Below, piece by piece: positions 7,443-16,552 of a DNA stretch of 64,000 bases. Below the pieces are notes generated by a model. That model did not search any database. It was not told the origin of the DNA and saw only the letters and a program-made list of their open reading frames with translations. Within the stretch, counting starts at the first letter, position 1; the number at the start of each line of letters is the position of its first letter. The stretch is from Edwardsiella anguillarum. GTDB lineage: Bacteria > Pseudomonadota > Gammaproteobacteria > Enterobacterales > Enterobacteriaceae. The stretch lies in assembly GCF_008801815.1 (NCBI RefSeq), contig NZ_VZOX01000008.1; one strand, written 5' to 3'. Both the position numbers and the translations under genes were made by a program.

Positions 7443-8984
7443 ATGTGGGATGTTATTGACTTATCGCGATGGCAGTTTGCGCTGACCGCGCTGTATCACT
7501 TCTTGTTCGTACCCCTTACCCTGGGGCTGATTTTTTTGCTGGCCGTCATGGAAACCATTTACGTGGTGACCGGCAAAGCGATCTACCGCGATATGACGCG
7601 TTTCTGGGGTAAGCTGTTTGGGATCAACTTTGCTCTGGGCGTGGCGACCGGCCTGACCATGGAGTTTCAGTTCGGTACCAACTGGTCATTCTACTCCAAC
7701 TACGTGGGCGATATCTTCGGCGCACCGCTGGCGATGGAGGCGCTGATGGCCTTCTTCCTCGAGTCCACCTTTGTCGGCCTGTTCTTCTTCGGCTGGCAGC
7801 GGCTGAACAAGTATCAGCATCTGCTGGTGACCTGGCTGGTGGCCTTCGGCTCGAATATCTCCGCCCTGTGGATCCTGAACGCCAACGGCTGGATGCAGTT
7901 TCCGACCGGGGCTCACTTTGATATCGACACCCTGCGTATGGAGATGACCAGCTTCAGCGAGCTGGTATTTAACCCGGTCAGCCAGGTGAAGTTTGTCCAC
8001 ACCGTGATGTCCGGCTATGTGGCCGGGGCGATGTTCATCATGTCCATCAGCGCCTGGTATCTGCTGCGCGGCCGCGAGCGTGACGTGGCGCTGCGCTCCT
8101 TCGCCATCGGGTCGGTGTTCGGCACCCTGGCCATTCTGGGGACGCTGCAGCTGGGCGACAGCTCCGCCTATGAGGTGGCCAAGGTTCAGCCGGTGAAGCT
8201 GGCGGCGATGGAAGGGGAGTGGCAGACCGAACCCGCGCCTGCGCCGTTCCACCTGGTGGCCTGGCCGGAGCAAGAGCAGGAGCGTAACGCCTTCGCCATC
8301 AAGGTACCGGCTCTACTCGGCCTGTTGGCGACCCACTCGCTGGATACGCCGGTGCCGGGTCTGAAGAATCTGATGGCCGACGCCCTGCCGCGTCTGCAGC
8401 GCGGGCGCGAGGCCTGGCTGCTGATGAATACCCTCTCGCAGGGCAACCGCTCGCCGCAGGTGCTGAGCGCGTTCCGCGCCGTCGAAAGCGATCTGGGGTA
8501 CGGCATGCTGCTGAAGCAGTATGCGCCGGATATGAACAATGTGACGCCGGCGCAGTATCAGGCGGCGCAGCGCGGCCTGATCCCGCAGGTGGCGCCGGTG
8601 TTCTGGAGCTTCCGTATCATGGTGGGCTGCGGCTCGCTGCTGCTGCTGGTGATGCTGATTGCGCTGGTTCAGACGCTGCGGGTGCGCATCGATCAGCACC
8701 GCTGGGTGCTGCGTATGGTGTTCTATAGCCTGCCGCTGCCGTGGATTGCCATCGAGGCCGGCTGGTTTATGACGGAGTTTGGCCGTCAGCCCTGGGCAAT
8801 TCAGGATATCCTGCCGACCTATTCCGCTCACTCGGCCCTGACGGTAGGCCAGCTGGCCTTCTCGATGGGGCTGATCCTGGGGCTTTACACCCTGTTCTTA
8901 ATCGCCGAGGTCTATCTGATGCAGAAGTACGCGCGTCTCGGGCCGAGCGCGATGCAGAGTGAACAACCGGCGCAGCAGGGGTAA
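7443..8984 (+). CDS. appC: Cytochrome bd-II type quinol oxidase subunit I
   Basis: This is the catalytic haem-bearing subunit of a cytochrome bd oxidase that reduces oxygen with quinol at low oxygen tension. The 513-residue product starts MWDVIDLSRWQFALTALYH, as in E. coli AppC (514), and stays far closer to AppC than to CydA throughout. His19 (haem b595 ligand) lies in TALYHFLF. Other conserved segments are FGTNWSFYSNYVGDIFGAPL and WFMTEFGRQPW. The start ATG at 7443 follows an AGGAG site; the longer frame from 7389 lacks homology. Position after hya copies the E. coli hya-app order and suggests shared microaerobic use, H2 feeding quinol to the oxidase. Confidence 0.96.
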   Translation: MWDVIDLSRWQFALTALYHFLFVPLTLGLIFLLAVMETIYVVTGKAIYRDMTRFWGKLFGINFALGVATGLTMEFQFGTNWSFYSNYVGDIFGAPLAMEALMAFFLESTFVGLFFFGWQRLNKYQHLLVTWLVAFGSNISALWILNANGWMQFPTGAHFDIDTLRMEMTSFSELVFNPVSQVKFVHTVMSGYVAGAMFIMSISAWYLLRGRERDVALRSFAIGSVFGTLAILGTLQLGDSSAYEVAKVQPVKLAAMEGEWQTEPAPAPFHLVAWPEQEQERNAFAIKVPALLGLLATHSLDTPVPGLKNLMADALPRLQRGREAWLLMNTLSQGNRSPQVLSAFRAVESDLGYGMLLKQYAPDMNNVTPAQYQAAQRGLIPQVAPVFWSFRIMVGCGSLLLLVMLIALVQTLRVRIDQHRWVLRMVFYSLPLPWIAIEAGWFMTEFGRQPWAIQDILPTYSAHSALTVGQLAFSMGLILGLYTLFLIAEVYLMQKYARLGPSAMQSEQPAQQG

Positions 8985-8995
8985 AGGAGACTGTT

Positions 8996-10132
8996 ATGTT
9001 TGATTATGAAACGCTGCGGTTTATTTGGTGGCTGTTGATCGGCGTGATCCTGGTGGCCTTTATGGTGACCGACGGATTTGACATGGGGGTCGGCTGCCTG
9101 CTGCCGCTGGTGGCGCGCAGCGACGACGAGCGGCGCGTGCTGATCAACAGCGTCGGTGCCCACTGGGAGGGCAACCAGGTATGGCTGATCCTGGCCGGCG
9201 GCGCGCTGTTTGCCGCCTGGCCGCGGGTCTATGCCGCCGCCTTTTCCGGCTTCTATGTGGCGATGATCCTGGTGCTGTGTGCCCTATTCTTTCGTCCGCT
9301 GGCCTTTGACTACCGGGGCAAGATCGCCGATGCGCGCTGGCGCACCCTGTGGGATATCGGGCTGGTGATCGGCAGCCTGGTGCCGCCGCTGGTGTTCGGC
9401 GTGGCGTTTGGCAACCTGATCCTGGGGGTTCCCTTTGCCTTCACCCCGCAGCTGCGCGTGGAGTACTTTGGCACCTTCTGGCAGCTGCTGTCGCCTTTTG
9501 CCCTGCTGTGCGGGCTGCTCAGCCTGTGTATGGTGATCATGCAGGGCGGTGTCTGGCTACAGCTGAAGACCGACGGCGTGATCCGTCAGCGGGCCCGCTC
9601 GGCGACCAACCGCAGCGCGCTGCTGGTGGTGCTCTGCTTCCTGCTGGCCGGCTACTGGCTATGGGTCGGCATCGATGGCTATGTGCTGCTCAGCCAGGAT
9701 GCCAATGGCCCCTCCAACCCGCTGCTGAAGGCGGTTGCGGTGCTGCCCGGCGCCTGGATGAGTAACTTTATCCGTTCGCCGCTGCTGCTGCTCTTCCCGC
9801 TGCTCGGCGTGCTGTGTCCGCTGCTGACCCTGTTCGCCAGCGCCCGCGGTCGTGGAGGGTGGGGATTCCTGCTGGCATCGCTGGCGCAGGCCGGGGTGGT
9901 GTTTACCGCCGGGGTGACGCTGTTCCCGTTTGTGATGCCCTCCAGCATTAACCCTGTCTCCAGCCTGACGCTGTGGGATAGCACCTCCAGCCAGATGACA
10001 TTGAGTATCATGTTGGTGATCGTGCTGATCTTCCTGCCGATCGTGCTGCTCTACACCCTGTGGAGCTACTATAAAATGCTGGGGCGGATTAATCCGGAGA
10101 CCATCCGCCGTCACGATCACGAACTGTACTGA
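8996..10132 (+). CDS. appB: Cytochrome bd-II type quinol oxidase subunit II
   Basis: This is the second membrane subunit of the bd-II oxidase. The 378-residue product has the E. coli AppB length. It shows FMVTDGFDMGVGCLLP, HWEGNQVWLILAGGALFAAWP and MPSSINPVSSLTLWDSTSS, all hallmarks of the CydB/AppB family, within about eight hydrophobic segments. It starts 11 bases after appC behind AAAGGAG. The ending YYKMLGRINPETIRRHDHELY is typical of the family. Confidence 0.96.
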   Translation: MFDYETLRFIWWLLIGVILVAFMVTDGFDMGVGCLLPLVARSDDERRVLINSVGAHWEGNQVWLILAGGALFAAWPRVYAAAFSGFYVAMILVLCALFFRPLAFDYRGKIADARWRTLWDIGLVIGSLVPPLVFGVAFGNLILGVPFAFTPQLRVEYFGTFWQLLSPFALLCGLLSLCMVIMQGGVWLQLKTDGVIRQRARSATNRSALLVVLCFLLAGYWLWVGIDGYVLLSQDANGPSNPLLKAVAVLPGAWMSNFIRSPLLLLFPLLGVLCPLLTLFASARGRGGWGFLLASLAQAGVVFTAGVTLFPFVMPSSINPVSSLTLWDSTSSQMTLSIMLVIVLIFLPIVLLYTLWSYYKMLGRINPETIRRHDHELY

Positions 10133-10144
10133 GGAGAGGGCGCG

Positions 10145-10234
10145 ATGTGGTATTTACTGTGGTTTGTCGGCATTTTGCTGATGTGTTCGCTGTCGACTCT
10201 GATCCTGGTATGGCTTGAGCCGCGGCTGAAATAG
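10145..10234 (+). CDS. appX: AppX (CbdX/CydX-type) small oxidase subunit, 29 aa
   Basis: This micro-gene encodes MWYLLWFVGILLM and onward, ending WLEPRLK: one transmembrane helix with a short charged tail. E. coli AppX differs by only a few residues. CydX/AppX proteins sit beside subunit I and stabilise the haems of bd oxidases. It begins 12 bases after appB behind GAGGAG. The phytase/acid phosphatase gene appA, which follows appX in E. coli, is not present. Confidence 0.93.
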   Translation: MWYLLWFVGILLMCSLSTLILVWLEPRLK

Positions 10235-10282
10235 CCTGGGTCAACCGGGGGCGGGTCGATGCCGCCCCCGTCATCGTTCTAC

Positions 10283-10305
10283 CGGCGTCGTCCGACGCCG
10301 TTTTT
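10283..10305 (+). terminator. Terminator of the app operon
   Basis: CGGCGTCG (10283-10290) and CGACGCCG (10293-10300) form a tight stem directly followed by five T. A second GC-rich hairpin (GGGGGCGG/CCGCCCCC) lies just upstream, around 10249-10269. Confidence 0.85.
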
Positions 10306-10394
10306 ATTCCCGCCTATAATATAATCATCATAACCACCAGATATTATTATCGAGTGATAAAATTTCTGCGTGTTAATTCTTATCGAGTGACGTA

Positions 10395-11153
10395 ATGCGT
10401 AATAAGCCCCTATCCCGGGTCTACCGCACGCTCAATCATGAAATTCACTATATGATGAGCTTTATTGGCGGCTGCCTGGAAATCGTCAGTTTTATGTATT
10501 TATACAAGGCCTTAATCGGCTATATGACCTCTAACATGATCTTCGGCATTGCGGCGTTGGCCAATGGGGGGATGGACTTTGAGTCGGTCTACCATATTTC
10601 TATCATCCTGATCTGGATGGTGCTGGCGGCGCTGCATCAGCTGCTCGTCAACCGCTATCACTCCCGCCTGAACAGCCCGTGGCACGGCTATGCCATTGCC
10701 ATGAGCATCAACTGCCTGCTGCTGCTGGCGTTCATGCTGCTGGGGGCGGCGATGAGCCACTATGGGCTGCTGGGTGCCAAGCCGACGCCGCGGGTGATGC
10801 CGCTGGTGACCATCGGGCTGATCTTTATGTATATCCAGAACTTTGTGATTAAGCACGGGGGAACCCGTCAGCCGACGGCGACCTCGGTGGTGACCACGGT
10901 GTACGTGCTGATGATGAGCCGTCTGTTCAGCGTGTTCGATCGTCACCGCAATCGACGTGAGCGGGTACGCCTGTACCATGAGGGCCTGCATTACCTGATG
11001 GTGATCGCGCACTTCTTTGTCGGGGCGCTGGTGACCGCGCTGCTGAGCCGGCACATCGGTTTCTACAGCCTGAGTCTGGCGCTGCTGGCGCTGGTGCTGT
11101 TTACCCTGCGCATCTGGGTGGTGCATGGCCGCCACCGGGCAGTGCAGATCTAG
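10395..11153 (+). CDS. YoaK/DUF1275-family membrane protein
   Basis: This 252-residue integral membrane protein has six or so hydrophobic segments. It shows the DUF1275 (YoaK) features GGCLEIVSFMYLYKALIGYMT near residue 25, TSNMI in the first third, and GGTRQPTATSVVTTVY near residue 160, where the conserved family pattern contains an NG/QP-T-T stretch. The family has no firmly known function; a transport or membrane role is guessed from topology. It stands alone between the app terminator and a shared terminator with the converging LysR gene. The ATG at 10395 has only a weak ribosome site (GAGTGA). Confidence 0.75.
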   Translation: MRNKPLSRVYRTLNHEIHYMMSFIGGCLEIVSFMYLYKALIGYMTSNMIFGIAALANGGMDFESVYHISIILIWMVLAALHQLLVNRYHSRLNSPWHGYAIAMSINCLLLLAFMLLGAAMSHYGLLGAKPTPRVMPLVTIGLIFMYIQNFVIKHGGTRQPTATSVVTTVYVLMMSRLFSVFDRHRNRRERVRLYHEGLHYLMVIAHFFVGALVTALLSRHIGFYSLSLALLALVLFTLRIWVVHGRHRAVQI

Positions 11154-11165
11154 TTTGGACGCAGT

Positions 11166-11193
11166 AAAAACGGCAGCCGTTGGCTGCCGTTTT
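11166..11193. terminator. Bidirectional terminator between yoaK-like gene and LysR gene
   Basis: CGGCAGCC (11171-11178) and GGCTGCCG (11182-11189) form an 8-bp stem with a GTT loop, flanked by five A on the left and four T on the right. It can end transcription from both converging genes. Confidence 0.88.
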
Positions 11194-11208
11194 GGTCTAT
11201 CGCTAGCC

Positions 11209-12171
11209 TCAGCGCTCCATCGGTGGGGGAAGGCTGGCGCTGCCCATGGCGATCAGCGCCTTGCGGATCAGGTGATGGACCGGATCCTGCGACGAGCGCT
11301 CGTGCCACATCAGATGATACGGGAAGTGGATGGCCATGCCGGGAATAGCGACCGCCCGGTACTCCCCGCTTTCGACCAGCGCCTCGCCGACGCTGCGCAG
11401 CGTTATCAGCAGGGTATCGTCGTCCACCAGCTCATCCAGCCAGCGGCGGAAGTTGTTGGTCAGGGTCATGGTGATATTCAGCAGTCCCTCATCCAGGCGG
11501 TTGGCCTGCAGGAAGCTGTCCTGTAGGTAGGGACTGATATTGTAGATAATCAGCGGCGTGCAGAGCAGCTGCTCGCGGGTCATGGTCAGCATCTGCGTCG
11601 GTTGTTGGCCGATGGCGCGGACACGGCGTAGGAACATGAATTCGGAGGATCCGAGCGTCTTCAGGTGAATACCGCTGGGACAGGCGTGGGGAAAGTGGCG
11701 TACGGCGACGTCCACGTTGCCCTGCTTCAGGCTTTGCACGATGTCTTCTGCGGTGGTGGCGCTGGGCGGCCGGAAGTTGATCACCAGGTTGGGATACAGG
11801 GTGCGCACGTTGCCGATCAGGGCGGAGACCTCCTGAATATTGAACCAGTGGGGCAGACAGATGTTATAGCGGTGCTTCACCCCGCAGCGCAGCTGGTCGA
11901 TCATCGACTGACTGGCGTACAGCGTATTGCGCACGATGGTGCACAGGGTCTCGCCGACCGGGGTCAGGGTAAACAGATTATTGCACTTGGTGTACAGCGG
12001 ATCGTTGAACTCTTTGCGCAGCTCCATCAGCAGCTTGCTCATGGAGGGCTGGCTGATGCTCAGGCATTCGGCGGCCCGGCTGACGCTCTGCTCTTCATTC
12101 AGTGCGGCCAGGGCGATCAGGGCACCGTAGTGGGTGTCATACATGGACTTCAGAAAATTATCGTGCGACAT
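11209..12171 (-). CDS. LysR-family transcriptional regulator
   Basis: The product has 320 residues from the chosen start. An N-terminal winged helix-turn-helix is clear: GALIALAALNEEQSVSRAAECL, then SISQPSMSKLLMELRKEF, followed by FTLTPVGETL. The remainder is a LysR substrate-binding fold (for example NICLPHWFNIQEVSALIGNV). The start MSHDNFLKSMYD at 12171 has an AGGTGA site; an ATG 14 codons upstream lacks one. The effector and targets are not evident. It is convergent with the YoaK-like gene, and cfa lies behind it on the same strand, 91 bases upstream. Confidence 0.82.
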   Translation of the reverse strand: MSHDNFLKSMYDTHYGALIALAALNEEQSVSRAAECLSISQPSMSKLLMELRKEFNDPLYTKCNNLFTLTPVGETLCTIVRNTLYASQSMIDQLRCGVKHRYNICLPHWFNIQEVSALIGNVRTLYPNLVINFRPPSATTAEDIVQSLKQGNVDVAVRHFPHACPSGIHLKTLGSSEFMFLRRVRAIGQQPTQMLTMTREQLLCTPLIIYNISPYLQDSFLQANRLDEGLLNITMTLTNNFRRWLDELVDDDTLLITLRSVGEALVESGEYRAVAIPGMAIHFPYHLMWHERSSQDPVHHLIRKALIAMGSASLPPPMER

Positions 12172-12261
12172 GGCGTCACCTGTTGCGGTGTCGTATTCAC
12201 CGTTAGCGATCATAGACAGGCCGACCGCCGCGGCGGCCGACCGTAGAAAATAGGGGCGGGG

Positions 12262-13407
12262 TTAGCGTGCGACCCGTACGCCGCCGCTGACGCCGTGGGG
12301 ACTAAACAGCACCTGCCACAGCTGGATATCCCGGGCGCGGAAGGCGCCGGCGCAGGCACAGAGATAGTAGCGGAACATACGGTAAAAACGCTCGCCGTAG
12401 CGATCCTTCAGCTGTGGCCAGGCGGCGCGGAAGCGAGCCTCCCATGCCATCAGCGTCTTATCGTAATCGCTCCCCAAATTGTGCCAATCCTCCATGACCA
12501 TCATCCCCTCGCTGCAGCTGACGATATCGCGCATGGAGGGCAGGCGTCCATTAGGGAAAATATAGCGGTTAATCCAGGGATCGACACCGTGATCGGAGAT
12601 ATTACTGCCGATGGTGTGCAGCAGAAAACGCCCTTCAGGGTGCAGGCAGCGTTTGACCGTGTTGAAGTAGGTGGCGTAGTTTTTGGGGCCGACGTGCTCA
12701 AACATGCCGACGGAGACGATGCGCTCGAATGGCTGGTCCAGATCGCGGTAGTCCATCAGGCGCAGGGTTACCGGCAGACCGGCGCAGCGCTGGCGGGCCA
12801 GCTCGCACTGCTCCTGCGAGATGGTGATCCCGGTGACCTCTACGCCGTAGTTGCGGGCCATGTACGCCGCCAGTCCCCCCCAGCCGCAGCCGATGTCGAG
12901 CACTCGCTGACCCGGCTGCAGATCGAGCTTGCGGCAGATCAGATCCAGCTTGGCCTCTTGGGCCTGCTCCAGCGTTTTGGCCTCTTTCCAGTAGGCGCAG
13001 GAGTACTGCATGTGGGGATCGAGCATGGCCTCAAACAGATCGTTGCCCAGATCGTAGTGTTCGCGGGCAACCTGACCGGCGCGCCGGCGCGACTGCAGGT
13101 TAAACAGGCGGGCGCTGACGGCATAGATCAGATCGTTGAGGTTGCCGGGCAGCTTCTTGTCCAGGCCGTGGCGCAGGGCGCGGTCAAAAAACATATCCAG
13201 GCGTTCGCAGTCCCACCAGCCGTCCATATAGCTCTCGCCCAGCCCCAGGGAGCCGGCCTTGAGCACGGTGGAGAATAGCTGCGGGTTATGGATCTGCAGG
13301 TCATAGGGCTGCTGCCCCTCAAGGCCTATGCCGGCCTGCTGCAGTAACGGCTGCAGGATATGGTAACTGCGGGACTGATAATCTATTTCGCTGACTACGG
13401 TGCTCAT
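12262..13407 (-). CDS. cfa: Cyclopropane-fatty-acyl-phospholipid synthase
   Basis: This SAM-dependent enzyme adds a methylene bridge to unsaturated acyl chains of membrane phospholipids, mostly in stationary phase and under acid stress. The 381-residue product (E. coli 382) has the N-terminal lipid-binding part GSLGLGESYMDGWW and the SAM motif VLDIGCGWGGLAAYMA. It also has EHVGPKNYATYF, the bicarbonate/active-site region DPWINRYIFPNG, and the ending ACAGAFRARDIQLWQVLFS. I chose the start MSTVVSE at 13407 because it gives the family length. An ATG ten codons upstream is also possible. Sequence identity to E. coli Cfa is moderate, so it could be a second cfa copy. Confidence 0.9.
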   Translation of the reverse strand: MSTVVSEIDYQSRSYHILQPLLQQAGIGLEGQQPYDLQIHNPQLFSTVLKAGSLGLGESYMDGWWDCERLDMFFDRALRHGLDKKLPGNLNDLIYAVSARLFNLQSRRRAGQVAREHYDLGNDLFEAMLDPHMQYSCAYWKEAKTLEQAQEAKLDLICRKLDLQPGQRVLDIGCGWGGLAAYMARNYGVEVTGITISQEQCELARQRCAGLPVTLRLMDYRDLDQPFERIVSVGMFEHVGPKNYATYFNTVKRCLHPEGRFLLHTIGSNISDHGVDPWINRYIFPNGRLPSMRDIVSCSEGMMVMEDWHNLGSDYDKTLMAWEARFRAAWPQLKDRYGERFYRMFRYYLCACAGAFRARDIQLWQVLFSPHGVSGGVRVAR

Positions 13408-13702
13408 ATTTATTCCGGAGATGAATTTTTTTCGCATAATATCCGGCGTTTATTATCGATAACAAAGCATATAAAAATTCCCATTAAGCATAAATTAATA
13501 GAATAAAATCATTCCAGTAGAAATATTCCAACCCAATGTCCAGATTGATATGCTATTTAATAATAGAGTCATTTTTTTAGGTCGGCGATTTTATGGTGTT
13601 CTGGGATAGCCTCTCTGTTTTGTCTACGTCAAGAATGCCGAGGCCGCGCGCTGGCGAGTGTGACGCCTGGGTCTCCCTACGCCGTGGTCCGGAGCGCTCG
13701 CG

Positions 13703-14725
13703 ATGAGGGTATGCGATCGCGTTATTCTGGCCGATCCCGACGGCCGCTTTATGCTCAACGCTATGCGTACCGCGATTGGACTGACGCTGGGGATCGTGGT
13801 CGATCAGGTCGGTCCGTTCGCCGAATGGGGGATCTACAGTATTTTGCTGGGCGTATTCTCCGTACAGGTGGTGATGGGCGATCGCCTCGCCAGCCATGCG
13901 CTGAGCGTCCTGATCAATACCCTGCTGATCGGTAGCGCGGTGCTGCTGGGCAGCCTGTGCAGTATCCCGCTGCAGGTGGTGATGGTAGCGCTGCTGGCGG
14001 CCCTAACGCTGTATCTATTCTCCTGCCGGCCCGCGATGGCCATGGTGTCGCTGTTTGTGACGCTGTTCGCCATTATCGCCAATGGGCTGGCGCAGGAGCG
14101 CCCCCCGGTCATGGGGCAGCTGATCCCGGCGCTGCTGGCCGGCGGCGCCTGCGCGCTGGGCGCCTTCCTGTTGCTTCCCGCCCGCACCAGCCGCCGCTAC
14201 CGGCGGCGCCTGCCGCGCGTACTGCTACACCAGCTGGGAGAGACCTGCCGCTGGCTGGCCTATCTGCCCGCTGTACGCGATTTTAACCAGCTGGCGCCGG
14301 CGCTGAAAAAGGCCACCTTCAATCGTCAGGCTACGCTGCAGCGCCTGCTGAGCGCATACCACGCGGGATGCGACGGCGGTGGCGCCCCTCCGTCGCCCCG
14401 CTCCGCGATGCTGATGGCGCTGGTGGAGGGGGTGATCACCCTGAGTTACTGGCCGGTGGAGCCGCTGGGGCGGGATGATCTACGCCGGGTCAACGCGCTG
14501 CGTCGACGCTGCTTTCTGGCGCTGGCCTCGCTGCTGTGTCGGGTGGAGTCGCTGGACTACCGTCAGCGCGCGCAGCAGCTGACGGCGCTGCGTCAGTGGC
14601 TTGCATGCGCGCTGCCGGAGGGGGCGCATCCCACGCTGCGCCTGCTGGTCTCCCTGCTGCAGGCGCTGGTCGAGCAATGCGCGCCGCTGGCGCTCCCCGC
14701 GCAGCAGGAGGCGTCATGCGATTGA
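13703..14725 (+). CDS. FUSC-family membrane protein, first gene of a pair
   Basis: The 340-residue product starts with a block of about five hydrophobic segments. GIYSILLGVFSVQVVMGDRL and LINTLLIGSAVLLG resemble the repeated membrane half of FUSC/aromatic acid exporter proteins such as YccS, AaeB and YhfK. A soluble helical part follows (residues about 175-330). Full-length relatives contain two such halves in one chain; here a second protein is encoded by the overlapping gene at 14716. A TTG/GTG start further upstream cannot be excluded. Substrate is unknown; relatives export aromatic acids or affect the envelope. Confidence 0.65.
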   Translation: MRVCDRVILADPDGRFMLNAMRTAIGLTLGIVVDQVGPFAEWGIYSILLGVFSVQVVMGDRLASHALSVLINTLLIGSAVLLGSLCSIPLQVVMVALLAALTLYLFSCRPAMAMVSLFVTLFAIIANGLAQERPPVMGQLIPALLAGGACALGAFLLLPARTSRRYRRRLPRVLLHQLGETCRWLAYLPAVRDFNQLAPALKKATFNRQATLQRLLSAYHAGCDGGGAPPSPRSAMLMALVEGVITLSYWPVEPLGRDDLRRVNALRRRCFLALASLLCRVESLDYRQRAQQLTALRQWLACALPEGAHPTLRLLVSLLQALVEQCAPLALPAQQEASCD

Positions 14726-15840
14726 GCGGCGCTAAGACGCCGCTGCCGCCGCTGGTGCTACACCAGATGGCCAGCGCCGCGGTCTCCATGGTAGTGGCCC
14801 AGCTGCTGATCGCATGGGTGCCGCTGGTACAGGGATTTTGGGTTCCCCTGACCGCGCTGGTGGTCAGTCTGACCATCACCTCCTCATCGGCGGCATTTCG
14901 CCGCGGTTTCCAGCGGGTACTGGGAACGATGTGCGGGGTCGCGCTGGGCAGCTGTGGCATCCTACTGATCGATCATACTGCTATCTTCCTGATTCTGCTG
15001 GTGTTGACCGGAACGCTGGCCTACTGGAGCAAGTGCCTGAGCCGCTACTACGGCCTTTTTGTCTGCCTGATCACGACCCTGGTGGCGATGCTGCTGGCCA
15101 GCTTTTTTAATCATCAGCGCCCGCTGCTGTGGACCTTGCTCAGCTATCGCCTGATCGATACGCTGTGTGGCGCCCTGGTGGCCTATCTCTGTTCGCTGCT
15201 GATCATGCCGCGCCACCAGCATGATCAGGTTTTTGCGACCCTGACCGGCCTGCTGCGCCGTATCGCCGGGTTTAACCGGAGCTGCCTACTGGCGGCCGGG
15301 GGAGAGTGGCGGGTGCCGGAGGGGGCCTTCTTTCACCATTTTGAGGAGCTGGAGCACTACGTGCACGGCAACCTGCCCATCTGGTCTTACGATCTGCTGT
15401 TCGATCGCTATATCTATGCGCGCTTTCAGCTGTTTACCCACCGTATCAGCCGCCTGATGCTGACGCTGAATCTGCTGCATAGCCTGACGACCCGCCTGCA
15501 TCTGGCCGTGGATGATCCCTGGTATCGCGCGCTGTGTCTGAACAGCGTGGCCCTGACCGGTGTTATCGACGCCATCGTGGCGCTGCGGCTCGATCTGGCT
15601 CGTCGTCGCCTGCGGCGTCTGGAGCGGATTAACCGGCTGATCGGGCGTCAGGCCCTGGCTGCGTCGGGAGAGGACGGCGAGCGCCGGGCACAGGTTTCGG
15701 CGCTGCTGCTGTCGATAGAGCATGACGTGGCCGCGATGCTGAACGGGGTATCGCTGACCTTCCTGTGCGATAAGGCCCGGGAGGATCGCCGTCTGCGCCT
15801 GCCGCCCGGCGCGCACCGTCGCTCCGGGCGGCAGGCGTAG
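14716..15840 (+). CDS. FUSC-family membrane protein, second gene of a pair
   Basis: The 374-residue product has an N-terminal membrane block of five or six segments. FWVPLTALVVSLTITSSSAAF followed by RRGFQRVLGTMCG is the FUSC signature. The C-terminal half is soluble and helical and rich in arginine. ATG at 14716 follows GGAG and overlaps the end of the upstream gene by 10 bases, so the two proteins are probably made together. The longer frame from 14536 has no homology in its first 60 codons. FUSC exporters often pair with a periplasmic adaptor (AaeA type); none is seen next to this pair. Confidence 0.72.
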   Translation: MRLSGAKTPLPPLVLHQMASAAVSMVVAQLLIAWVPLVQGFWVPLTALVVSLTITSSSAAFRRGFQRVLGTMCGVALGSCGILLIDHTAIFLILLVLTGTLAYWSKCLSRYYGLFVCLITTLVAMLLASFFNHQRPLLWTLLSYRLIDTLCGALVAYLCSLLIMPRHQHDQVFATLTGLLRRIAGFNRSCLLAAGGEWRVPEGAFFHHFEELEHYVHGNLPIWSYDLLFDRYIYARFQLFTHRISRLMLTLNLLHSLTTRLHLAVDDPWYRALCLNSVALTGVIDAIVALRLDLARRRLRRLERINRLIGRQALAASGEDGERRAQVSALLLSIEHDVAAMLNGVSLTFLCDKAREDRRLRLPPGAHRRSGRQA

Positions 15841-16090
15841 GCGGTTTTGCGCGGCGCTGGCGCCCATTTGTCGCCGCGGTCATCCGCCGGATCGCGCAGC
15901 CAGGGTGGCGTCGGCGAGAAGTGCGCCGCCAGCGCATTGAGCGTGACCACCCGGCGCCGGGGCGAGGATTTGTCATTCGGTCAGAGAAGATGGATCGGGC
16001 GTTCGGCGAAGGCCGCCGCCGTCAGCAGCCCGATCAACGCGCTGCGTCGAATCAGCGGCGCGGCCGGCCAGTCGGGCTGTCGGGTGACCC
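15841..16090. other. Non-coding or decayed stretch after the FUSC pair
   Basis: About 250 GC-rich bases lie between the FUSC genes and the IS relic. The minus strand reads as short protein-like pieces (for example ending DKWAPAPRKTAYACRPE) interrupted by stops. I do not recognise a family, and no ORF here has a convincing start. It may be the remnant of a gene cut by the element that begins at 16091. Confidence 0.35.
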
Positions 16091-16443
16091 CTGTCGCATG
16101 AGCGACATGGCATTAGCCAAAGGGGGGGCTGGCCGTTTTTTCAGCCACCCACAGATAAAAGTGTTCCGCCGGTGATAATCTGTCGGCGGCTGAATGCTGA
16201 CGTTGTCCTGCGTGTACATGTGTATTGGCCCAGTGCCCGCGACTATCGTCTATGCCCGCTGAAATGCTTTAAATCCCGGCATGGGGCACACCCGTTGTTT
16301 GATATTCCGGAGAGCTTGCTCAATCAGATGATTAAGATACTTGCTTAGTCCGGCGGTAACCGCTTCATCTTCTGTTTTATCAGCGTTGAGTATTACCCAT
16401 GTCGCTTTATTGACATGATTCTTATCAATGGTCTCGGTATTCT
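16091..16443 (-). mobile_element. IS6-family-like element relic A (truncated transposase C-terminal part)
   Basis: Read on the minus strand this encodes the end of an IS6/IS240-type DDE transposase. Visible are the second catalytic Asp region (IDKN), the catalytic Glu region YLNHLIEQALRNIK, and QRVCPMPGFKAFQRA, followed by a TAG stop where the family reads on. The outer end is CTGTCGCATGAGCGAC at 16091. The first 250 bases or so are almost identical to relic B (20942-21743), after which the two diverge. The 5-prime half of the gene is missing, cut near 16443. It is certainly non-functional. Confidence 0.75.
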
Positions 16444-16466
16444 ATAGACAAAATCACTTTGTCTAT
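16444..16466. repeat. Perfect hairpin at the inner edge of IS relic A
   Basis: ATAGACAAA (16444-16452) and TTTGTCTAT (16458-16466) pair around an ATCAC loop. It lies 87 bases past the LuxR stop on the minus strand and exactly where the transposase relic ends. No T-run follows, so a terminator role is possible but not proven. Confidence 0.5.
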
Positions 16467-16552
16467 GCTGCGTTGTTGTACATTCAAGGTTTAGTTGATA
16501 CACATTTTTATGAGTATCTATTAATGTCGCTCTATTAAGAAATAGAGATGGA

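Noticed and set aside
7207..7485. 92-codon ORF before appC
   Set aside because: It overlaps the appC start, lacks homology and has arginine-rich random composition.
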